Shown here: piece by piece, positions 59,057-64,000 of the stretch
How positions within the stretch are numbered: position 1 is the first letter of the stretch
How the letters are laid out: every line of letters begins with the position of its first letter
From: an uncultured Agathobacter sp.
GTDB taxonomy: Bacteria > Bacillota > Clostridia > Lachnospirales > Lachnospiraceae
DNA length: 64,000 nt
Direction of reading: 5' to 3'
Assembly: GCA_944381555.1 (NCBI GenBank)
Contig: CALWLL010000056.1
Span: 62,001 to 126,000, forward strand
The notes under the pieces: generated by a model
Databases searched by the model: none
What the model was told of the DNA's origin: nothing
What the model saw: only the letters and a program-made list of their open reading frames with translations
Program-made: the position numbers and the translations under genes

Positions 59057-60582
59057 AAGCTGCCACCTCCCCAAAATTTCTTGTCTGCACTCCGGTAACA
59101 GACAGCTTCCTTGAGATGACGGATTTGAATACAATTGGACTGTTCCAAATCTGCAATTGTACGGGCTACACGAAGAATCTTGTGATAGGTCCTGGCTGTC
59201 AGCGACAACTTCAAATAGATATTTTCCATATAGTGGCGCTCTTTAACTCCAAGATGGCAAAACTCTTCTAACCGTGATGCGGGAATATGGCTGTTATGAA
59301 AAAAGCGCTCTTCCTTATACCGCTCACATTGAATTTGATGGCATTCCAGCACCCGTTTTTGTATACTCTTTGAAGATTCACTCTTATCCTTTCCTGCAAC
59401 TTCACTATAGGTAAGCGTAGGTGCTTCTACGCATATATCAATTCTGTCTAACAGCGGCTGTGACACTTTATCAAAATATCTTCTAAGACCGCTCTCTGAA
59501 CACCTGCATTTCTTCATATCAGGGTAATAGCCGCAATTGCAGGGATTCATGGCTGCCAAAAGAAGAAAATTTGCAGGATATGTAACCGTCCCCAGAGAAC
59601 GCACCAAATGCACCTTATGCTCCTCCATTGGCTGGCGAAGAATCTCTAATGTTTTCTTTTGAAATTCCGGTAATTCATCTAAAAACAGCACCCCGTTATG
59701 TGCAAGCGATATTTCTCCCGGCTTTGGAACCGCACCGCCGCCCGTTAAACCGGCCTGTGTGATGGTATGATGCGGCGAGCGAAAAGGTCTGGTCTGTATT
59801 AGGGCATTTTTACTGGACAATAAACCGCATACACTGTATATCTTGGATAATTCTAACCGTTCTTCATCCGACAAGGGCGGCAGAATGGCAGCTAGTCTTT
59901 CCGCTATCATAGTCTTTCCTGCTCCGGGCGCTCCAATTAGAAGCATATTGTGCATTCCGGCGGCAGCGACTTCACATGCTCTTTTGATAAATTTTTGCCC
60001 GCACACATCTGAAAAATCCTTTTCCGGTCCACGATGCATCTCTTCTATATTCTTGTATTCTGTTTTATATGGTTTTCCATCCAGAAAGTTAATGACCTCC
60101 TGCAAACTACAGAAGGCATATACCTGCGCCTTAGATACCAGTCTGCCTTCACCCTCATTATCTTTTGGAATCACATATTCAAAAATCTGGTTTTCTACTC
60201 CGTCTGATACAACGGGAAGGATGCCGTTAACAGATAGAATCTGCCCATTCAGGCTCAATTCTCCTATGAACATTTTGCCATGACAGGCTTCCTTGCTGAT
60301 AACCCCCAGAGATTGTAAAATTGCAATTGCAATCGGCAAATCAAAACCTGTTCCCGTCTTCTTGATATTTGCCGGAGATAAATTTACCGTAATCCTTTTC
60401 GCAGGCAGAATAACGCCGATGCTGTGCAGCGCCGTTTTAATACGCTCCTTTCCCTCCCGCACCTCCGGTGCCAGATGTCCCACCATATCAAAGGCGGGCA
60501 TACCGCTGCTTATATCTACCTCTACCTGAATAGATCTGGTATGTATTCCTTCCAGAATCGCTGTTTTAATTGTACTGTACAT
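59053..60582 (-). CDS. comM: ComM/YifB-family AAA+ ATPase (Mg-chelatase-like)
   Basis: Hexameric helicase-like ATPase that promotes branch migration in natural transformation. N-terminal Lon-protease-like domain (EVDISSGMPAFDMVGHLAPE, VNLSPANIKKTGTGFDL), AAA+ core with Walker A LLIGAPGAGKTMIAERLA and Walker B GVLFLDELPEF, then a C-terminal Mg_chelatase domain. The ATG in MYSTIKTAILEG is the usual family start and has AGGAG five bases upstream (509 residues). Confidence 0.94.
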   Translation of the reverse strand: MYSTIKTAILEGIHTRSIQVEVDISSGMPAFDMVGHLAPEVREGKERIKTALHSIGVILPAKRITVNLSPANIKKTGTGFDLPIAIAILQSLGVISKEACHGKMFIGELSLNGQILSVNGILPVVSDGVENQIFEYVIPKDNEGEGRLVSKAQVYAFCSLQEVINFLDGKPYKTEYKNIEEMHRGPEKDFSDVCGQKFIKRACEVAAAGMHNMLLIGAPGAGKTMIAERLAAILPPLSDEERLELSKIYSVCGLLSSKNALIQTRPFRSPHHTITQAGLTGGGAVPKPGEISLAHNGVLFLDELPEFQKKTLEILRQPMEEHKVHLVRSLGTVTYPANFLLLAAMNPCNCGYYPDMKKCRCSESGLRRYFDKVSQPLLDRIDICVEAPTLTYSEVAGKDKSESSKSIQKRVLECHQIQCERYKEERFFHNSHIPASRLEEFCHLGVKERHYMENIYLKLSLTARTYHKILRVARTIADLEQSNCIQIRHLKEAVCYRSADKKFWGGGSL

Positions 60583-60682
60583 GTCTTCTCCTGTTCCAAT
60601 TATATGGGAAACCGCATAGAACCATGCAAAGAAAAAAGATGAAATTATAATAACATAAATTTCACCTTTTTTCAAAATAAGA

Positions 60683-61306
60683 TTAATCTGTCAGCAAATT
60701 CTTAAGTTTTTCCAGAGCCTTCTTTTCAATCCTTGATACATATGAACGTGAAATTCCAAGACTATGTGCGATTTCACGCTGTGTTAATTCCTGTTCACCG
60801 CATAAACCGTAACGCTTCCTGATAATCATTGCTTCTCTTTTGGTAAGCACATTATCCAGATGCTTCTTTAAAATATCAATATCCCGGTGTATCTCCATCT
60901 GCTGTGCTACGTCTACATCATCCCCCAGAAGCACCTCCATGAGGTGTATCTGCTTTCCCTCCTTATCCGTACCAATCGGCTCAAACAGGGAAACTTCCAG
61001 CTTTGTTTTTTTGCTTCTGCGAAAATGCATCAGTAATTCATTTTCTATACACCGGATTGCATATGTAGCGAATCGGTTTCCATAATCAATATCAAATGTA
61101 GACACTGCCTTTAATAAGCCAATCGTTCCAATGGATATCAAATCCTCTATATCTTCTTCGCCGCTTTGATACTTTTTCGCCACATGAGCAACCAGGCGCA
61201 TATTGTGCAAAATCAGTTCTTTCTTGGCGCTCTGGTCCCCGTTTTTTAAGCGCTCCAGGCAATCTTTTTCTTCCTCACAGGACAACGGTGTTAAAAAAGC
61301 CTTCAC
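60683..61306 (-). CDS. sigK: SigK-like sporulation sigma factor, no pro-sequence
   Basis: Sigma-70-family factor of 207 residues. Region 2 has NMRLVAHVAKKY, EDLISIGTIGLLKAVSTFD and YAIRCIENELLMHFRRSKKT; then VSLFEPIGTDKEGKQIHLM and region 4 REIAHSLGISRSYVSRIEKKAL, all close to SigK. The hydrophobic pro-sequence that is removed in B. subtilis pro-SigK is absent, and the gene is not interrupted. The start is a GTG with AAAGG upstream. The assignment to SigK rather than SigE is likely but not proven. Confidence 0.82.
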   Translation of the reverse strand: MKAFLTPLSCEEEKDCLERLKNGDQSAKKELILHNMRLVAHVAKKYQSGEEDIEDLISIGTIGLLKAVSTFDIDYGNRFATYAIRCIENELLMHFRRSKKTKLEVSLFEPIGTDKEGKQIHLMEVLLGDDVDVAQQMEIHRDIDILKKHLDNVLTKREAMIIRKRYGLCGEQELTQREIAHSLGISRSYVSRIEKKALEKLKNLLTD

Positions 61307-61332
61307 ATTGCACCTTTTTACTTTGCTTTCTA

Positions 61333-61360
61333 CATTCTATGAAAAGGTCATGTTTTCTGT
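61333..61360 (-). promoter_or_regulatory. Possible mother-cell (SigE/SigK-type) promoter of the sigK-like gene
   Basis: Minus strand: AC (61359-61360), 17 bases, then CATAGAATG (61333-61341). It resembles the SigK consensus AC-N16/17-CATANNNTA with one mismatch. The match is short and the call is tentative. Confidence 0.35.
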
Positions 61361-61385
61361 GCTTTTCCATTGCGATAAAAAATGA

Positions 61386-61391
61386 TATAAT
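61386..61391 (+). promoter_or_regulatory. -10 box of the pseudouridine synthase gene, apparently leaderless
   Basis: Perfect TATAAT ending seven bases before the ATG at 61398, with a weak -35 candidate TTTTCC 17 bases upstream. Transcription would begin at or within a base of the start codon, and no ribosome binding site is seen before the ATG. Confidence 0.5.
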
Positions 61392-61397
61392 CACGAT

Positions 61398-62294
61398 ATG
61401 GAAAGACGACTGACTTATATTATCACAGAAGAATTTCATAATAAAACCATCGGGCAATTCCTAAAAGCGCAAGGTTTTCCTCATCAGGCAATTGTCCAAT
61501 TAAAAAAGACCCATGAAGGAATCCTTCGCAATAATACATGGGCTTATGTCAATGATAAATTACTCTGCGGCGATACCCTCTTTCTTCATCTGGTTGAAGA
61601 GGAAACCAAAACCAGCATTTTGCCAATGCCTGTAGAGATTCCCATCATCTATGAAGACGAGGATTTCCTTGTTGTAGATAAGCCCTCTGATATGCCGGTT
61701 CACCCCTCCATGAACCATCATGAGGGAACCTTAGCCAATGGACTTCTGTACTATTATCAGGAAAAGGGCGAAAATTTTACTTTCCGCTGCATTAACCGCT
61801 TAGACAGAGATACCAGCGGTCTGACAATCGTTGCAAAACACCTGCTCAGTGCCGGAATCTTAAGCAGACAGGTGTCAGACAGAGAAATTCATCGGACTTA
61901 CCGCGCCATTGTACAGGGATTATTACCGGAATCCGGTACGATTGATGCTCCGATTTGCAGAATTTGCAGCTCTGCGATTGAGCGCCATGTCGATTACAAA
62001 AATGGTGAAACAGCCGTTACCTATTATAAACGAATCGCCTATGATAAAGAGAAGGATTTGTCTCTTGCCGAGCTTCGTCTTAAAACCGGACGTACGCATC
62101 AGATCCGCGTACATATGAAATATATCGGACATCCGATTATCGGCGATTTTCTATACAATCCCGATTATACTTATTGCAGGCGGCAGGCATTACACTCTTC
62201 TTCTTTAGCATTCATACATCCTCTTACAAAAAAGAACATGCATTTTGCATCTCCTCTTCCCGAAGATTTAAAGTGCATGTTTCCTGATTTCTAA
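61398..62294 (+). CDS. RluA-family 23S rRNA pseudouridine synthase
   Basis: Converts uridine to pseudouridine in RNA. An N-terminal S4-like region (TIGQFLKAQGFPHQ, VNDKLLCGDTL) is followed by the catalytic core: FLVVDKPSDMPVHPS, CINRLDRDTSGLTI with the catalytic Asp, and RLKTGRTHQIRVHMKYIGHP. 298 residues. The only plus-strand gene I accept. It is divergent from the sigK-like gene and converges with the DUF5662 gene, overlapping its end by 27 bases. Which rRNA site it modifies is not clear. Confidence 0.93.
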   Translation: MERRLTYIITEEFHNKTIGQFLKAQGFPHQAIVQLKKTHEGILRNNTWAYVNDKLLCGDTLFLHLVEEETKTSILPMPVEIPIIYEDEDFLVVDKPSDMPVHPSMNHHEGTLANGLLYYYQEKGENFTFRCINRLDRDTSGLTIVAKHLLSAGILSRQVSDREIHRTYRAIVQGLLPESGTIDAPICRICSSAIERHVDYKNGETAVTYYKRIAYDKEKDLSLAELRLKTGRTHQIRVHMKYIGHPIIGDFLYNPDYTYCRRQALHSSSLAFIHPLTKKNMHFASPLPEDLKCMFPDF

Positions 62295-62858
62295 TTCCGT
62301 TCTTTCATATGGAACCTTGTCCTTTAGTATTTCATTCTTTATAAAGGAGAAGGTTTCTTTTTCACCCTTTTTTGAGAGCATTTCCAGCATATATTCCAAA
62401 AGTACCCGCGTATCGGGGTGAATCAGATAATGGTCTTTGCTGTTATTGTAATAGATAAGCGCACTCGAATCTGTATACTTCTCCTTTTGATAATTTTTTG
62501 AAGCGCATACGCGGTCTACAAACATCTCCACAACATAGCGGACTGGCATCTTCATGCCGGTCATGGCTTTTTTCTCTCCATCCTTATTGCCGCTAGGATA
62601 GTCAATCCAATATTCCAAATGATGTTTATTTCTTCCCTTATGGTGAAGCCATGCTGCCGAATAGCCCTTTGCTCTTCGCTCCGCATTATTCGGGCTCATC
62701 GTTCCCTGATAAAATTTACATCCGGGAAGGAACTCTGTCGGTCCATACTTAGACATATCGTGCAAGAGCCCCTGTTTATATAATCCCAGACGAAAACATC
62801 CCTTCATAACCAGTAATTTATGGTTGGTAATCGTACAAAAATGTTTCCATACTTTCAT
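62268..62858 (-). CDS. DUF5662-family protein, possible HD-type metal site
   Basis: 196 residues without signal peptide or membrane segment. Conserved residues include GLLHDMSKYGPTEF and WLHHKGRNKHHLEYW, giving a His-Asp and a cluster of His residues that look like a metal-binding HD-type site. I recognise it as DUF5662 but know no function. It is probably co-transcribed with the debranching-enzyme homologue 18 bases upstream; its ATG has only a distant GAGG. The 3' end overlaps the converging pseudouridine synthase gene. Confidence 0.75.
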   Translation of the reverse strand: MKVWKHFCTITNHKLLVMKGCFRLGLYKQGLLHDMSKYGPTEFLPGCKFYQGTMSPNNAERRAKGYSAAWLHHKGRNKHHLEYWIDYPSGNKDGEKKAMTGMKMPVRYVVEMFVDRVCASKNYQKEKYTDSSALIYYNNSKDHYLIHPDTRVLLEYMLEMLSKKGEKETFSFIKNEILKDKVPYERTELEIRKHAL

Positions 62859-62876
62859 GATTCTAATTGTATCCTC

Positions 62877-64000
62877 TTATTTCTCGTCTTTACTTATGAG
62901 TAAGCATACGCTATGCGGCTGAAGTCTTACATAACGTTGTTCTTCTAAATACTGTGCTTTTTCAAAAATCACCGTATCTGTTGATGCGTCCATAAGCAGA
63001 TACCAGTTTTTCTTTGTCTTCTTTCCCGTTGCTAATTTTGGCAGAGCAAGCTGCACCTCTTCTGAGTAGAAATTATATCCCACATAGATATCGCTGTTAT
63101 CCTGCCCTTTTTGGGCATACGCACCGCTATAAAGCATACCAAGACTCTTTCTGCCCGAATCCAACTGTGAAATCCATGCATGTTCTCCATGATAAGATAA
63201 ATCCGGTACTCCCATAGAACGGTAATCATTGAAACGGAATGGATTTTCCTTTGCAATAAGACTGTGCTTTTTACGGAAAGCAATTAACCCCTTTAGCAGC
63301 TCTCTATCCTCTTTCGTATGGGTAAACCGGCTCCAGTTTACCCAGCCGGTTTCATTATCCTGACAGTAGGCATTGTTATTTCCCCGCTGCGTATTGCCAA
63401 ACTCGTCTCCGGCTAAAATAAGCGGAATCCCCTGCGCAAACATCAGCATCATATATGCCGTATGCAATCTCCGCTTCCGAAGATTACAAATATAACGCTT
63501 TCTGGTAGGTCCTTCCACTCCGTAATTATTGCTTAAATTGTAATCCGGACCATCACCGTTATTTTCGCCGTTCTCTTCGTTGTGTTTGTCGTTGTACATA
63601 AAAAGGTCAGCCATTGTAAAACCATTGTTGTTTGCGATGTAGTTTACAAACCCGTATTCCTCGCTCTGCTTCTTCTGCTGATTTACAAATTCACGAATGT
63701 CGCATTGGTAATGATTTAAAAGCTGCCTTGCCGGATACTGGTATTCGTCTTTATATACAAACAGATTCTTGTATTTTCGGGCATTCCGAATACCCTGAAA
63801 ATCCTCTGCAAAAATCTTTGTTCTGCTCAAAACCGCATCCTGCACAATCCCTGTGATAGGCAGATTTTGGCCTATAATATGAAATCCATCCACATGGTAT
63901 TCCCTTGCCCAGTAATGAAGGGCATCTATAATCAGATGATGGCTCGTTCCTTCCGTAAAATGCATTTCCATGACACATTCCATGTCATTTTCATGAAGTG
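62877..64000 (-). CDS. GlgX/isoamylase-type GH13 homologue, C-terminal part, catalytic residues missing
   Basis: Open at the right edge; about 374 residues are visible. The family pattern is clear: HYWAREYHVDGF, NDKHNEENGENNGDG, NNYGVEGPTRKR, GIPLILAGDEFGNTQRGNNN and YCQDNETGWVNW, as in glycogen debranching enzymes. But region II reads VDGFHIIGQ where DGFRxD should be, so the nucleophile Asp is lost. Region IV reads YIANNNGFT where AHDGFT is expected, so the transition-state Asp is lost too. The acid Glu (KIFAEDF) remains. It is probably not a glycosidase; carbohydrate binding or regulation is more likely. It could still have a different activity. Confidence 0.88.
   Translation of the reverse strand, partial: LHENDMECVMEMHFTEGTSHHLIIDALHYWAREYHVDGFHIIGQNLPITGIVQDAVLSRTKIFAEDFQGIRNARKYKNLFVYKDEYQYPARQLLNHYQCDIREFVNQQKKQSEEYGFVNYIANNNGFTMADLFMYNDKHNEENGENNGDGPDYNLSNNYGVEGPTRKRYICNLRKRRLHTAYMMLMFAQGIPLILAGDEFGNTQRGNNNAYCQDNETGWVNWSRFTHTKEDRELLKGLIAFRKKHSLIAKENPFRFNDYRSMGVPDLSYHGEHAWISQLDSGRKSLGMLYSGAYAQKGQDNSDIYVGYNFYSEEVQLALPKLATGKKTKKNWYLLMDASTDTVIFEKAQYLEEQRYVRLQPHSVCLLISKDEK

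Overview
The window is a chromosomal segment of a motile, moderately AT-rich Gram-positive member of the Clostridia, most likely the Lachnospiraceae (Roseburia, Agathobacter or Butyrivibrio type). The evidence is a PolC-type DNA polymerase III, CodY, a FliY switch protein with a CheC/CheD system, a SigK-like sigma factor, lipobox lipoproteins and strong GGAGG ribosome binding sites. Almost everything is on the minus strand. Only one convincing plus-strand gene was found, a RluA-family pseudouridine synthase. I see no rRNA, tRNA, insertion sequence, prophage or CRISPR array.

Reading in the direction of transcription (high to low coordinates), the window opens with the 3' part of a GlgX-like GH13 gene that has lost catalytic residues, then a DUF5662 gene. 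The pseudouridine synthase runs the other way. Next come a sigK-like gene, comM, dprA, topA and codY (61.3-55.0 kb). After a terminator and a strong promoter follows a very long flagellar/chemotaxis cluster (54.7-20.8 kb): flgB-flgC-fliE-fliF-fliG-fliH-fliI-fliJ-ylxF-fliK-flgD-TIGR02530-flgE, a terminator and new promoter, then motA-motB-fliL-fliM-fliY-cheY-fliO-fliP-fliQ-fliR-flhB-flhA-flhF-flhG-pilZ-cheB-cheA-cheW-cheC-cheD-orf-fliA-fapA-orf-swrB-like-mltG-like. Then rpsB-tsf (20.6-18.8 kb), an oligopeptide transporter oppABCDF plus a small membrane gene (18.4-9.9 kb), and an envelope/housekeeping operon: degenerate deacetylase, bactofilin, pyrH, frr, uppS, cdsA, dxr, rseP, ispG and the 5' part of polC (9.7-0 kb).

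This order is nearly the same as in Bacillus subtilis (dprA-topA-...-codY-flgB...sigD-swrB-rpsB-tsf-pyrH-frr-uppS-cdsA-dxr-rasP-proS-polC). The opp operon and the deacetylase/bactofilin pair sit between tsf and pyrH, and ispG stands where B. subtilis has proS. The flagellar cluster encodes the basal body, export gate, ATPase complex, hook, stator, switch, most chemotaxis signalling, a c-di-GMP-binding PilZ protein and the flagellar sigma factor. The downstream operon makes isoprenoid precursors and carriers, phospholipid and UMP, and links them to translation.

The most unusual items are: an oligopeptide transporter whose parts are enlarged (a helical insertion of about 360 residues inside the OppD nucleotide-binding domain, an outside loop of about 220 residues in OppC, a 796-residue OppA); a NodB-type deacetylase lacking its catalytic Asp pair, next to a bactofilin; a debranching-enzyme homologue lacking two of three catalytic carboxylates; a stand-alone MltG-type LysM-like protein closing the flagellar operon; a 13-bp inverted repeat between cheW and cheC; and phased A-tracts upstream of the flgB promoter. 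No wholly new multi-gene system is evident.
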